Part shown: positions 11,221 to 20,583 of the stretch, in pieces
Position numbering within the stretch: the stretch's first letter is position 1
How the letters are laid out: each line of letters opens with the position of its first letter
Assembly (NCBI RefSeq): GCF_000301055.1
Contig: NZ_JH932300.1
Location: 1-64,000, forward strand
Reading direction: 5' to 3'
Length of the DNA stretch: 64,000 nt
Source: Falseniella ignava CCUG 37419
GTDB taxonomy: Bacteria > Bacillota > Bacilli > Lactobacillales > Aerococcaceae
Program-made: the position numbers and the translations under genes
The notes under the pieces: generated by a model
Database searches by the model: none
What the model saw: only the letters and a program-made list of their open reading frames with translations
Told to the model about the DNA's origin: nothing

Positions 11221-12333
11221 ATGAAAGAACGGACATTAACGTTGTTGGAAGACATGTTGCGAATTCATTCGCCTAGCCGTCATGAGCATCAAATGACGGA
11301 ATATTTAGTGAAGTATTTGAATAACATAGGAGCCCGAGTCTACTTGCATGAAAATCAAGTTCAGTATGGTGGGGATTCGCCAGTGATTTTTGCCGAGATA
11401 TTGGGGACGCTCGATGCGCCACCCGTTACTTTAAATGCACATACCGATGTGATTGAGCCCAATGCGGAACTTAATATTATTAAAGATGGAAATCAATGGC
11501 GGACGGATGGCACAACGACACTTGGGGGAGATGATAAAGCGGGACTCGCCGCGATTCTCGGTGCCATAGATTATTTAAAACGCCACGCGATTCCCCATCG
11601 GACATTTTATTTAGTGATTACCCCTGGGGAAGAACAAGGAATGCTTGGTGCACGGCATACTAACTGGGAGGAAGTTGATGCTGAAATGACTTTGCCTAAA
11701 AATATGATCGTCTTTGATAATGCAGGCCGAGCTGACCGGGTCGCATACCAAGCGCCTTGTTCGTATCATTTCGAAGTGACAATTCATGGGCGAAAAGCCC
11801 ATGCAGGTATTGAGCCGGAAGCGGGGATCAGTGCGATCCAACTCGCAAGTCAGATTATTAGTGAACTGCCTTTACTTCGGATTGATGCGGACACCACCGC
11901 CAATATCTCGACCATTCAATCGGATTTTCCGACAAATGTGGTGCCGGATCGATGTACGTTTACCGGAGAAGTTCGGACGCAAAGTCAAGAACGTGCGGAT
12001 CAAATCCTAGCTCAATATGAATCAATCATCCAACAACAGGTAGGGGATTCAAAGCATTATGACTTTAAAGCAACGTTAGATTATCCAGCGTTGCGCTCAA
12101 AAGACGGAGGGGCGTTCGTTCAAGAGGTGATTGAAGCCTATCAAGCGATAGGTGTTCAGGCAAAGCCACAGATTATTGGTGGCGGATCGGATGCGAATTT
12201 CTTTGCGGCGCATGGATTTAATGCGGCGATTGTCGGTGTGGGGATGCAACAAGTTCACACGACAGAAGAATATTTAGAGATTGACCAATTACTCTTAACA
12301 ACGGAGATGTTAGTTCATTATTTAACTCAATAA
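11221..12333 (+). CDS. M20 family metallopeptidase, peptidase T-like
   Basis: The 370-residue protein is a di-zinc exopeptidase. Metal ligands fit NAHTDVIE (His-x-Asp), LGGDDKAG (bridging Asp), TPGEEQG (catalytic Glu pair), FDNAGRAD and the C-terminal HTTEEY His. The dimerisation lid is at about residues 185-290. The layout matches PepT-like and YqjE-like aminopeptidases, which release N-terminal residues from short peptides. AAGGAGAAATGAT precedes ATG. A second M20 gene follows 14 bases later, so the pair forms a peptide or acyl-amino-acid degradation operon. Confidence 0.9.
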   Translation: MKERTLTLLEDMLRIHSPSRHEHQMTEYLVKYLNNIGARVYLHENQVQYGGDSPVIFAEILGTLDAPPVTLNAHTDVIEPNAELNIIKDGNQWRTDGTTTLGGDDKAGLAAILGAIDYLKRHAIPHRTFYLVITPGEEQGMLGARHTNWEEVDAEMTLPKNMIVFDNAGRADRVAYQAPCSYHFEVTIHGRKAHAGIEPEAGISAIQLASQIISELPLLRIDADTTANISTIQSDFPTNVVPDRCTFTGEVRTQSQERADQILAQYESIIQQQVGDSKHYDFKATLDYPALRSKDGGAFVQEVIEAYQAIGVQAKPQIIGGGSDANFFAAHGFNAAIVGVGMQQVHTTEEYLEIDQLLLTTEMLVHYLTQ

Positions 12334-12347
12334 GGAAGAGAAAAGAT

Positions 12348-13547
12348 ATGAATCCAAAATTATTATTACAACTCGCACAACAAATCTTACCTCAAACCAT
12401 CCAATGGCGCAGAGCGCTACATCAAATGCCTGAAATCGGGCTGGAACTACCAAAGACGGTCGCTTATGTCTGCGGTGTATTAGATGAATTAGGCATTGAG
12501 TATGATTCACATTATGTTGAGGGCAATGGGATTGTTGCCTTAATTCATGGGGAGCGTCCCGCTAATAAAGTACTCGCTTTACGTGCGGATATGGATGGCT
12601 TACCAATTCAAGAGGACACGGGGTTGGATTTTGCCTCAACGAATGGCGCAATGCATGCGTGTGGGCATGATGCACATACTGCTGTTCTGTTGTCGGTAGC
12701 AGCGATTTTATCGCAACATCGCGATCAATTTGCAGGAACCGTCAAATTAATTTTCCAGCCGGGTGAAGAATATCCTGGTGGCGCTTTGCCGATGATTAAA
12801 GAAGGTGCGTTGGAAAATCCTCGGGTGACACGGATTTATGGCATGCATCAAGGGCAACTCGATAGTCAACAACCCGAAGGAACGATCGGCTTGATTGAAG
12901 GACCAATGATGGCTTCGATGGATCGATTCTTAATTGAAGTGCAAGGCAAAGGCTACCATGGAGCCTATCCGGAATTAAGTCATGATCCGATTGTCGCAAC
13001 CGGTCAACTGATCACCGCACTTCAAACGATTAAATCACGCAATATTTCAGCTTTTGATCCGTCAATCTTATCGATTACCCGTGTTCAAGGTGGCTTTAAT
13101 CAAAATATTATTCCCGATACCGTTGAGTTGGAGGGCACAGTCCGTACTTACAGCAATCAACTGAGAGAGAATATTCACCAACGGATTCAAGGGATTGCGG
13201 ATGGGATTGCGCAAGCATTCGATGTGCAATGCAAGGTCACGTATGATTACAAATACCCTGCCATTATCAATACGCCTGAAGCTGTTGAAGAAACCCATCA
13301 AGTGCTAGAAGAAGTTCTGGGCGAAGATGCATTATATACTTTGCCGCAACCTCTGATGTCTTCCGAGGACTTTGCTTTTTACCTAGAGGAAGTTCCAGGC
13401 GCGTTTATTTACTTAAGTAACCCTGGGCACATCGAAGGTCAATTCCACGGGCATCACCATCCAAAGTTCGATATTAACGAAGATTATCTCGAACTTGCCA
13501 TCCAAACATTTTTAGCTTTGACGTTGGATTATTTGAAGACTCCGTAA
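12348..13547 (+). CDS. M20D amidohydrolase (N-acyl-amino-acid / hippurate hydrolase-like)
   Basis: The 399-residue protein has the M20D signature: WRRALHQMPEIGLELPKT near the start, RADMDGLPIQEDTG, MHACGHDAHT (metal ligands), FQPGEEYPGGA (catalytic Glu), YGMHQGQ and the C-terminal SEDFAFYLEEVPGAFIYL and HHPKFDINE. The family removes acyl groups from amino acids (hippurate, N-acetyl amino acids, IAA-amino acids) and includes N-acetyldiaminopimelate deacetylase. The exact substrate cannot be told. Co-transcribed with the peptidase T-like gene. No terminator is seen before the LexA-box promoter at 13585-13632. Confidence 0.9.
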   Translation: MNPKLLLQLAQQILPQTIQWRRALHQMPEIGLELPKTVAYVCGVLDELGIEYDSHYVEGNGIVALIHGERPANKVLALRADMDGLPIQEDTGLDFASTNGAMHACGHDAHTAVLLSVAAILSQHRDQFAGTVKLIFQPGEEYPGGALPMIKEGALENPRVTRIYGMHQGQLDSQQPEGTIGLIEGPMMASMDRFLIEVQGKGYHGAYPELSHDPIVATGQLITALQTIKSRNISAFDPSILSITRVQGGFNQNIIPDTVELEGTVRTYSNQLRENIHQRIQGIADGIAQAFDVQCKVTYDYKYPAIINTPEAVEETHQVLEEVLGEDALYTLPQPLMSSEDFAFYLEEVPGAFIYLSNPGHIEGQFHGHHHPKFDINEDYLELAIQTFLALTLDYLKTP

Positions 13548-13584
13548 AATCAAGTGGATATTTCATTTGAGTTAATAAGGAGAT

Positions 13585-13632
13585 CTCCCACTTCCCTTAT
13601 CGAACGTTTGTTCGTATAATAAGAAGTGGGAG
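13585..13632 (+). promoter_or_regulatory. LexA (SOS) box, promoter and Shine-Dalgarno-masking repeat
   Basis: CGAACGTTTGTTCG at 13601-13614 is a near-perfect Gram-positive LexA box and directly abuts a -10 TATAAT at 13615-13620. A weak -35 TTCCCT lies 17 bases upstream. An inverted repeat, CTCCCACTTC (13585-13594) and GAAGTGGGAG (13623-13632), flanks the whole promoter. Its right arm is part of the ribosome site of the next gene. Transcripts starting at the SOS promoter (about 13627) lack the left arm, whereas read-through transcripts from the upstream operon would fold and hide the ribosome site. Confidence 0.8.
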
Positions 13633-13641
13633 GTGAAGTTG

Positions 13642-13986
13642 ATGCGTTCGATTCGATACTATGAAGGGCAGCGTTACTTTAATGTGAAGTCCTTTCTCAA
13701 GGAGAAAGGCTATAAAATCCAAACGGAATATCATCTTTTTAATGACCATATCCAAATCAAAGAGCGCTGGTGTGAGATATGGTCGCTTCACTTAGACTTG
13801 GGGGCGGAGAATTATTTGATCGTACGGCAAAAACAACCGCCTTATGCGGTCTATATTATTGATGTAGCGGGGACGATGATTACTTCGCAAGCGGTGAAGC
13901 AGTATATTGAGTCGGGGATTGTTCCAGAAGGTAGAGATTATCTTGAGGGGATTCCTCCAGAAGTGTACAATGGAGACAATCATTAG
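13642..13986 (+). CDS. hypothetical protein, first gene of a LexA-box operon
   Basis: The 114-residue product has no signal or membrane segment and matches no family I recognise. It is rich in aromatic residues, with strand-like stretches (ENYLIVRQKQPPYAVYIIDVAG) in the middle. It is not a YolD-like protein, although YolD genes are common SOS operon members. GGGAGGTG at 13628-13635 decides for ATG 13642 over an overlapping GTG at 13633. The LexA box above suggests induction by DNA damage. The class I amidotransferase follows after 26 bases. Confidence 0.7.
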   Translation: MRSIRYYEGQRYFNVKSFLKEKGYKIQTEYHLFNDHIQIKERWCEIWSLHLDLGAENYLIVRQKQPPYAVYIIDVAGTMITSQAVKQYIESGIVPEGRDYLEGIPPEVYNGDNH

Positions 13987-14012
13987 TATCAAGAGATTAG
14001 AAGAGGTGGAGC

Positions 14013-14750
14013 ATGAGAAGACCTATTATTGGTATTACGATGGATGTGGGTGCGATGCAAGCGAGTGGGACTTATACGGGGCTCACGGTGCATTATGCAC
14101 AAGCAGCCTTTGCGGAAGCCGTTGAAGCAGCGGGCGGGATACCGTACCTTATTCCTTTGAATGCCCAAGCTTATCTGAGTGAAGTGATCGAGTTAATCGA
14201 CGGATTGATCTTAATCGGTGGCAGTGATGTCGGGCCAATCCATTATCAACAACAGCCGCGCGAGAAGCTAGGGCCAATCAAGCCCGAACGTGATTTGAAC
14301 GATATTGAATTATTTAAAGCAGCAGTAGCAGCGCAAATACCAGTATTAGGAGTCTGTCGGGGGATGCAACTGCTGAACGCGGTCTTAGGTGGTACGTTGC
14401 ATCAAGATTTGTCAGAGAATCCGAACATCTCGATACAACATGATCAGAAGTCGGCGCCGAATGTTGTGACACATACGATTGAAGTAGAATCTCAAAGTTA
14501 TTGGAGTCGTCTCGTGACCGACCAAAGTTATGTGAACTCGTATCATCATCAAGTGATTGATCAATTGGCTCCGGGCTTGAAAGCAACGGTATTTAGTCCA
14601 GACCAAGTGATTGAAGCAGTGGAGAGTGAAGAAGAGGTGCCGCTCATTCTAGGCGTACAATGGCATCCTGAGACACTCTATCAAGATGCTTCAGATCAGT
14701 TAGCGATATTTCAAGATTTGATTCAACGAGCGAATCATTATCGCCAATAA
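14013..14750 (+). CDS. class I glutamine amidotransferase-like hydrolase (peptidase C26)
   Basis: The 245-residue protein fits the gamma-glutamyl-gamma-aminobutyrate hydrolase (PuuD-like) branch. It starts PIIGIT, has LIGGSDVGP and YQQQPREKLGPI, the nucleophile elbow VLGVCRGMQLLN (Cys), the GG.L.QD stretch and the C-terminal QWHPE (His-Glu of the triad). These enzymes cut gamma-glutamyl amides. AGAGGTGGAGC lies before ATG. It stands between the LexA-box unknown gene and queG with short gaps, so it is probably SOS-linked by co-transcription. The substrate is unknown. Confidence 0.88.
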   Translation: MRRPIIGITMDVGAMQASGTYTGLTVHYAQAAFAEAVEAAGGIPYLIPLNAQAYLSEVIELIDGLILIGGSDVGPIHYQQQPREKLGPIKPERDLNDIELFKAAVAAQIPVLGVCRGMQLLNAVLGGTLHQDLSENPNISIQHDQKSAPNVVTHTIEVESQSYWSRLVTDQSYVNSYHHQVIDQLAPGLKATVFSPDQVIEAVESEEEVPLILGVQWHPETLYQDASDQLAIFQDLIQRANHYRQ

Positions 14751-14766
14751 CGAGAGGGGGATGGGT

Positions 14767-15942
14767 ATGCAAGAAGCAGGCAATCAAACGTTCAAAGAAG
14801 CGATTCGCGCTTATGCGCACTCGATTGGCATTGATAAGATTGGCTTTACCCATGCAGAACCTTTTCTAGCGTTGGAACCGAAATTGCGTAAACAACAAGC
14901 GCTTGGTCATCAATCTGGCTTTGAGCACCCGGTCATTGAGGAGCGTATCTATCCGGAGTTGACCTTACCGAAGGCACAATCGTTCATTTCGATTGCGTTA
15001 GCCTATCCGAGTCGGCCGAAGCAACGGGTTGAGACACGAAAAGGGGAACCGCGGGGAAGTTTCGCGCGAGCCTCTTGGGGAATTGACTATCATCATATTT
15101 TGCGAGAGAAGTTAGCGTTATTGGTATCCTATATCGAACAATCAGCGGAAGATTATGGCATCGAAGCGGGGCAGATGGTTTCGATGGTTGATACGGGAGA
15201 ATTCTCGGATGTCTCAGTAGCTGCCCGTGCAGGGCTCGGGTTTATCGGGCGTAATGGCTTATTGATCTCGCGCGAATTCGGCTCGTATATGTATTTGGGG
15301 GAGATTCTAACATCAATTACCTTTGAGCCTGATCCACGGGTAGATTATGATTGCGGCGATTGTGACCGTTGCATTCGAGGTTGTCCAACACAAGCGTTGT
15401 TGGGGGATGGCAGTATGAATGCCAAGCGTTGTCTGTCGTATCAGACACAGACGAAGACGTTAATGCCTCGAGAATTTCGCAAGCCGATGGGACGGGTGAT
15501 TTATGGGTGCGATATTTGTCAGGTTATCTGTCCGTACAATCGTGGAATCGACGTTCATCACCATCCAGAGATGGAACCGGAAGGTGAGGTTGTCTTTCCA
15601 GAGCTGAAGCCAATGCTTAAGATGAGTAATCGTGAGTTCAAGGCGAAGTTTGGCCATCTGGCAGGGTCTTGGCGCGGTAAAAAACCACTGCAACGCAATG
15701 CCATTATTGCGTTGGCGAATTATCAAGAGATGACGGCAGTGCCCATCTTATTGGAATTGATAGAAGAAGACCCACGACCGGAGATTCGTGCCACTGCTGC
15801 CTGGGCGATTGGTGAGATGCCAGATCTAAAGGGAAATCAAGAAGTGATTCAACTGCTCAAACGGACTCGAGAACAAGAATCCGATTCGCTGATCCAAGCA
15901 GAATATGACGATGCGATTCACCAACTAGATATATATAAATAA
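14767..15942 (+). CDS. queG: epoxyqueuosine reductase QueG
   Basis: The 391-residue product catalyses the last step of queuosine synthesis, reducing epoxyqueuosine in tRNA with cobalamin and two [4Fe-4S] clusters. Seen in order: the N-terminal DUF1730 region, VDTGEFSDVSVAARAGLGFIG.NGLLIS, the ferredoxin motifs CGDCDRCIRGCP and CDICQVICPYN, and C-terminal HEAT-like repeats (IPILLELIEEDPRPEIRATAAWAIG-type) for tRNA contact. GAGAGGGGG lies 6 bases before ATG 14767. An ATG at 14761 is too close to it. A strong hairpin follows. Its place behind a LexA box is unusual. Confidence 0.95.
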   Translation: MQEAGNQTFKEAIRAYAHSIGIDKIGFTHAEPFLALEPKLRKQQALGHQSGFEHPVIEERIYPELTLPKAQSFISIALAYPSRPKQRVETRKGEPRGSFARASWGIDYHHILREKLALLVSYIEQSAEDYGIEAGQMVSMVDTGEFSDVSVAARAGLGFIGRNGLLISREFGSYMYLGEILTSITFEPDPRVDYDCGDCDRCIRGCPTQALLGDGSMNAKRCLSYQTQTKTLMPREFRKPMGRVIYGCDICQVICPYNRGIDVHHHPEMEPEGEVVFPELKPMLKMSNREFKAKFGHLAGSWRGKKPLQRNAIIALANYQEMTAVPILLELIEEDPRPEIRATAAWAIGEMPDLKGNQEVIQLLKRTREQESDSLIQAEYDDAIHQLDIYK

Positions 15943-15946
15943 AAAT

Positions 15947-15986
15947 AGACCGTTCGAACTGAGAAAGCTCAGGTCGAACGGTCTTT
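15947..15986. terminator. bidirectional terminator
   Basis: AGACCGTTCGA pairs with TCGAACGGTCT, with inner CTGAG/CTCAG. TTT lies on one side and an A-rich run on the other, between convergent queG and the HerA-like gene. Confidence 0.9.
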
Positions 15987-16021
15987 AAATTGTTGTGAAT
16001 TCGTTGCTGAATGATTCGTGA

Positions 16022-17539
16022 TTATTTATGGTTAAACATCCCGGTAATACCACGGGTAATGGCGCGTCCCATCTCGCGTCCAACCGCGCTCATCATATTC
16101 TTCGTAAAGCGATCCATTGGCGAGTCGCTGTTACGTTTGCGCTTCGGTTGGGCGGATTGCGTGACCGCTTCTTTCAATGTATCAAAGATTGAATCTTTTT
16201 GCGGTGTATCGAGCGGAACTTCGGAGACTTCGGCCGATTGACCGGCTTGAATTAAGGCTTCCTCTTGTTCCTTTACGAGTGCTTGAAGGACTTCATGGGC
16301 ACTTTCACGATTAATCATTTCACCGTATTTCTCCATGAAGTCAGATTGATTGATCACTTGTAATAGGCGGCTCGGCTCGATGGTGCCAATCTTACTCATC
16401 GGAGGATAAATAATTGCTTTCTCAACGGAAGTAGGTACCCCGTCCGAATCTAAGACAGAGACGACGGCTTCTCCGACTTGTAAGTCTTGGATAACGCGCG
16501 GTAAGTCCATTGAGTCGTCCTGACGGAACGTTTCGGCCACACTTTGGATCGTTCGGATTTCTTTTGGCGTATAGGCACGTAGACCGTGTTGGATCCGGTG
16601 TCCTAGTTGACTGCTGACCGAATCGGGTAGGTCGGTTGGGTTTTGGGTGACGAAGAAGACGCCAATCCCTTTAGAACGAATTAAACGAACGACTTGCTCA
16701 ATTTTGTCAACTAATGCTTTCGGGGTATCTTTGAATAAAGAGTGTGCTTCATCAAAGAAGAATACCATTTTAGGTTTGTCTAAGTCGCCAACTTCAGGCA
16801 GCTGTTCAAATAATTCCGAGAGTAACGCGAGTAAGACTGTCGAATACAAGATTGGCTGGTTATAGAGCTTGATGGCGTTGAGAATATGGATATACCCACG
16901 TCCTTGCTCGTCGGTTGAGAAAAAGTCGTCCAACTCAATGGCAGGTTCGCCAAAGAATTGTTGACCGCCTTGATTTTCAAGCACTAAGATACTGCGTAAG
17001 ATGACACCGATTGACGCTTTGGAGATATTGCCATAATGTCCGCTAAGCTCTTTGGCATGTTCGCCGACATAATTCAACATAGCGCGCAAGTCCATTAAGT
17101 CGATTAATAGAAGCCCTTGCTCATCAGCTACGCTAAAGACAATATTTAATATGCCTGCTTGCGTCTCATTCAGGCCGAGCAGTCTAGCAAGTAAGATTGG
17201 ACCCATTTCCGATACCGTCATTCGTAATGGAATTCCCGACTCTCCGCTAACATCCCATAGGTGGACTGGGAACCCTTGAGGCTCGTAGTCGTCATAGTGG
17301 GTAGCTTTGAGGCGGTCTTCAAGCCCTTCACCTGAATTCGCATCGACAATACTCATAATATCGCCTTTAATATCGGATAGAAATACTGGAATTCCGGCTT
17401 GGCTGAGTTGTTCGGCTAACACTTTTAAGGTGATGGTCTTACCCGTCCCGGTCGCACCGGCGATAATGCCGTGACGATTGAGCTTATCGGTATGCAACGC
17501 GATAGGGTGGGTACTGTAACCTAGCTTAATTTGTGCCAT
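16022..17539 (-). CDS. HerA-like/YjgR-type ATPase (DUF853)
   Basis: The 505-residue protein belongs to the HerA/FtsK-like ATPase superfamily, YjgR branch. Walker A GATGTGKT is at residues 28-35, an early SDIKGD follows, Walker B is KMVFFFDEAHSLF, and the sensor stretch is IGVFFVTQNPTDLPDSV. The arginine-rich C-terminus ends GREMGRAITRGITGMFNHK. It is probably a hexameric DNA-dependent motor, but the physiological role of this branch is unknown. AAGGAGGT precedes ATG. The M24 peptidase lies 25 bases upstream on the same strand and may share the transcript. Confidence 0.88.
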   Translation of the reverse strand: MAQIKLGYSTHPIALHTDKLNRHGIIAGATGTGKTITLKVLAEQLSQAGIPVFLSDIKGDIMSIVDANSGEGLEDRLKATHYDDYEPQGFPVHLWDVSGESGIPLRMTVSEMGPILLARLLGLNETQAGILNIVFSVADEQGLLLIDLMDLRAMLNYVGEHAKELSGHYGNISKASIGVILRSILVLENQGGQQFFGEPAIELDDFFSTDEQGRGYIHILNAIKLYNQPILYSTVLLALLSELFEQLPEVGDLDKPKMVFFFDEAHSLFKDTPKALVDKIEQVVRLIRSKGIGVFFVTQNPTDLPDSVSSQLGHRIQHGLRAYTPKEIRTIQSVAETFRQDDSMDLPRVIQDLQVGEAVVSVLDSDGVPTSVEKAIIYPPMSKIGTIEPSRLLQVINQSDFMEKYGEMINRESAHEVLQALVKEQEEALIQAGQSAEVSEVPLDTPQKDSIFDTLKEAVTQSAQPKRKRNSDSPMDRFTKNMMSAVGREMGRAITRGITGMFNHK

Positions 17540-17564
17540 AAGTCATGACCTCCTTCTAATTAAT

Positions 17565-18653
17565 TTAATGGTCTGATAAATCCGGATTAATAATAAGTAA
17601 TTCTTTGGTAAAGTGATTTAACACTTCGCAACCATCTTCGGTAACAGCAACTAAGTCTTCAATTCGGACTCCAAAGTTATCTGGTAAATAAACACCGGGT
17701 TCAATCGAGAAGACTTGGTTGACTTGGCATGGTTCTTCATTGAATTTAGAGACATCACCCGCTTCATGTGCCTCTTGTCCGATAAAGTGTCCTAAGCGGT
17801 GAGTGAAGTATTTGCCGTAACCTGCGCAATCAATGTGGCGACGAGCGGTTTGGTCGATTTCGCAAAGAGGTACACCTGGCTTCACCGCTTCAATGGCTGC
17901 TTCATTCGCATGCTTCACCACGCGATAAACTTCTAGAGCTCTTGGGCGGGGCGTGCCAACACAGATGGTCCGTGTCATATCAGACGCGTATCCTTTATAG
18001 AGACCGCCGATATCAATAATCACCAGGTCACCTTGCTTTAAGGTTGCATCCCCATTGACGTGGTGCGGGTCTGATCCATTAGCGCCGTAGGCAATAATTG
18101 GTTCAAAAGAGACGCTCTCGTGACCTGTTTCAGCGTAGAGTTGCTTCGCATAATCGGCCATTTCGCGTTCACTTAATGGGTCTTCTTCTAATTTCTTAAT
18201 GACTTGCGCCATGACTTGGTCGTTTAATCGTGAAGCTTCGCGCATAATCGCAAGTTCTTCTTCAGTCTTAATTGCACGTAAGCCGTCGATTAAGTCGGTA
18301 CGATCTACCGGTTGTAGATTTGGTTTGGCTTGCATTAAGCGTAGTAAGAAATGACTAGGCCAATATTTATCGATACTTGTTACCCCATCAAGTAGATGTT
18401 CTGCCATCGCTTCAACCGCTGGTTCGCCGTCGTGATAGGTCACTACGTTGACACCTTCCAGATGTTGATAAGGAGGGAACAAGTCATTCAAAATCAATGT
18501 CAGTGGGCCTTCCACCGGCACGATCAGTGCTAAGAGACGTTCGCCGGGGTCCGTATGGTATCCGGTTAAGTAGCGAATACTGTAAGGATCCGACACAATC
18601 ATGTTCGCAACATTTGCTGCTTGCATCGCTTCGGTCAATCGTTTCAAATTCAT
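17565..18653 (-). CDS. Xaa-Pro aminopeptidase/dipeptidase, M24 family
   Basis: The 362-residue product has an N-terminal creatinase-like domain (about 1-125) and a pita-bread catalytic domain. The five metal ligands can be read from VIIDIGGLYKGYASDMTR (two Asp), HRLGHFIGQEAHE (His), FSIEPGVYL (Glu) and GVRIEDLVAV (Glu). It removes residues next to proline in peptides (PepQ/PepP). GAGAAGGAGA stands before ATG. Promoter-like sequence lies toward the divergent gene at 18777. Confidence 0.92.
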   Translation of the reverse strand: MNLKRLTEAMQAANVANMIVSDPYSIRYLTGYHTDPGERLLALIVPVEGPLTLILNDLFPPYQHLEGVNVVTYHDGEPAVEAMAEHLLDGVTSIDKYWPSHFLLRLMQAKPNLQPVDRTDLIDGLRAIKTEEELAIMREASRLNDQVMAQVIKKLEEDPLSEREMADYAKQLYAETGHESVSFEPIIAYGANGSDPHHVNGDATLKQGDLVIIDIGGLYKGYASDMTRTICVGTPRPRALEVYRVVKHANEAAIEAVKPGVPLCEIDQTARRHIDCAGYGKYFTHRLGHFIGQEAHEAGDVSKFNEEPCQVNQVFSIEPGVYLPDNFGVRIEDLVAVTEDGCEVLNHFTKELLIINPDLSDH

Positions 18654-18776
18654 TTGATATTCTCCTTCTCAAGTTGGATTCACTTTCTATATCTATCTAT
18701 AGTATAATGAATAAGCAATCTGATTACTATTTAAATTGTTGATTTTTTACTTTGTCCATCTAAAGGAGCTTCACTA

Positions 18777-19385
18777 TTGAGAAGATTATCGTTAGAGACT
18801 CGGCGTCAAATCATCCGTGTTACGACCATTCTAGGAGTGATTTTGACCATCGTAGGGTCTATTTATATTAGCCGCTCTCCAATGTTTAAACCTGGAGGGG
18901 AATTTGAGGCACTCTTACGCCGGATGGGTGTTTTTGCACCGGTTTTATTTATCTTAGTTCAAACAAGTCAAATTATTTATCCAATCATTCCGCTCGGATT
19001 AACCAATGTGATTGGGGATTTAATTTTCGGGCATTTAGGTGGTTTTGTATTAAATGCGACTGGGATGATTATCGGATCAGGGATTAACTTCCATCTTGGG
19101 CGCAAATACGGCGAAGCCTTTGTGCGCGCCTTTGTGTCGGATTCGGATTTCGACCGGTATATTCAGAAGATGAATGAAGGGGAAGGGTATCGCCGATTAT
19201 TGAAGATTGGTTTTATTGCACCACTGTTCCCGGATGATATTTTTTGTATGATTTCAGGGATGTCTGATATGACGTTTAAAGAATTTATGGGTTACGTGAT
19301 CAAGTATCGTCCAGCTTCGATGTTCTTGTATACATATATTGTTTCGAATGTGATTCAATTTATTTATCAATACATTCACCGTTAA
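18777..19385 (+). CDS. TVP38/TMEM64 (VTT/DedA-like) membrane protein
   Basis: The 202-residue product has about five hydrophobic segments. The VTT core reads [44 protein letters not shown], with its re-entrant loops, followed by [26 protein letters not shown]. This family is thought to move lipids across membranes. The start is TTG at 18777, set by AAAGGAG 8 bases upstream. yidD begins 11 bases after its stop, so both envelope genes are probably on one transcript running into cdaA. Confidence 0.87.
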   Translation: MRRLSLETRRQIIRVTTILGVILTIVGSIYISRSPMFKPGGEFEALLRRMGVFAPVLFILVQTSQIIYPIIPLGLTNVIGDLIFGHLGGFVLNATGMIIGSGINFHLGRKYGEAFVRAFVSDSDFDRYIQKMNEGEGYRRLLKIGFIAPLFPDDIFCMISGMSDMTFKEFMGYVIKYRPASMFLYTYIVSNVIQFIYQYIHR

Positions 19386-19396
19386 GGAGTGCTCGG

Positions 19397-19690
19397 ATGG
19401 AAAAATTATTTATTAAATTAATTCATGGCTATCAACGCTATATTTCCCCAGGGTTACCGCCAAGTTGCCGTTATCATCCGAGTTGTTCGAACTATATGAT
19501 TCAAGCAATTCAAAGACATGGCATGTTAAAAGGAGTGGTCATGGGGACGGCTCGAATTATTCGATGCAATCCATTTGTCAAAGGGGGCATCGATTATGTC
19601 CCCGATTACTTTACGATCCATCGGAATCCACTCTCACCGGAAGAACAACATGAAGTTGAATTGGCTAGGATGATGAACCAAAAATTGTGA
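19397..19690 (+). CDS. yidD: membrane protein insertion efficiency factor YidD
   Basis: A 97-residue protein with the family core [49 protein letters not shown] and DYVP. YidD assists YidC/Sec-dependent membrane protein insertion and has an amphipathic start. Three conserved cysteines ([13 protein letters not shown] and RCNP) are present. AAGGAG precedes ATG. It ends with UGA, showing that UGA is a normal stop in this genome. Confidence 0.95.
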   Translation: MEKLFIKLIHGYQRYISPGLPPSCRYHPSCSNYMIQAIQRHGMLKGVVMGTARIIRCNPFVKGGIDYVPDYFTIHRNPLSPEEQHEVELARMMNQKL

Positions 19691-19719
19691 TATAATATGG
19701 AGAACGAATTGAGAAGAAA

Positions 19720-20583
19720 GTGGGTGTGATTGTGCAAGAATTTATTTCGCAATATATAACGGACCAACCACTCATCCGTCTATTAGACATTTTAGTGGTT
19801 TGGTATTTAATTTATTTGCTCCTGATGAATGCTCGCGGCAGCCAAATTATGAACTTACTTAAAGGGGTTGGTATTATTATTACCGCGAAGTTCATTACGG
19901 GACTGATAGGTCTACATACAGTCGACTGGCTTATAGGACAAGTACTGTCATGGGGGGTTGTCGCTTTAATTATTTTATTCCAACCCGAACTGCGTCGCGC
20001 GCTTGAAGTGATTGGACGGGACTTATTCCGCAATAAGCGCTATACCAAAAATGCCAGCGTCAAGATGATTGAAGAGCTAGAAAAGTCTCTATATTATATG
20101 TCGCGCCGGAAGATTGGGGCGCTGATTTCAATTGAAGGAACGGACTCGCTAGAAGAGTATGTTGCGACAGGCATTCCATTGAAAGCAGAGACGAGCAATC
20201 AGTTGTTGATTAATATCTTTATTCCAAATACTCCACTTCATGACGGGGCTGTAATTATTAAAGATTTCAAAATTATGGCAGCGTCTTGTTACTTGCCACT
20301 CTCAAATAGCACCCATATTCCGAAAGAATTAGGGACACGTCACCGTGCAGCAATCGGCTTAAGTGAATTAACCGATGCGGTAACCTTAATTGTTTCTGAA
20401 GAGACGGGCGATATTAGTATCGCAGTAGGTGATGAATTATATCGAGGGGTTCAAGGGGAAGAATTAACAGACTTATTGGTGAAATATTTATATACTAACG
20501 ATGAAGAAGCACAGGAAACCTTATGGAATCAAATTATTAGCTTCCTAACTGTTCCGATGAAAGGAGGCAATCGAAATGATTGA
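19720..20583 (+). CDS. cdaA: diadenylate cyclase CdaA
   Basis: The 283-287-residue product makes cyclic di-AMP from two ATP. It has three N-terminal membrane helices (about 18-90) and a DisA_N/DAC domain with the catalytic DGAVII and RHRAAIG motifs (LHDGAVIIKDFKI; LGTRHRAAIGLSE). Cyclic di-AMP controls potassium, osmolyte and cell-wall balance. GTG starts at 19720, 19726 and 19732 are all possible, and a clear choice cannot be made from the GA-rich ribosome site. The cdaA-cdaR-glmM order is the conserved Firmicute arrangement, with an 8-base overlap to cdaR. Confidence 0.95.
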   Translation: MGVIVQEFISQYITDQPLIRLLDILVVWYLIYLLLMNARGSQIMNLLKGVGIIITAKFITGLIGLHTVDWLIGQVLSWGVVALIILFQPELRRALEVIGRDLFRNKRYTKNASVKMIEELEKSLYYMSRRKIGALISIEGTDSLEEYVATGIPLKAETSNQLLINIFIPNTPLHDGAVIIKDFKIMAASCYLPLSNSTHIPKELGTRHRAAIGLSELTDAVTLIVSEETGDISIAVGDELYRGVQGEELTDLLVKYLYTNDEEAQETLWNQIISFLTVPMKGGNRND

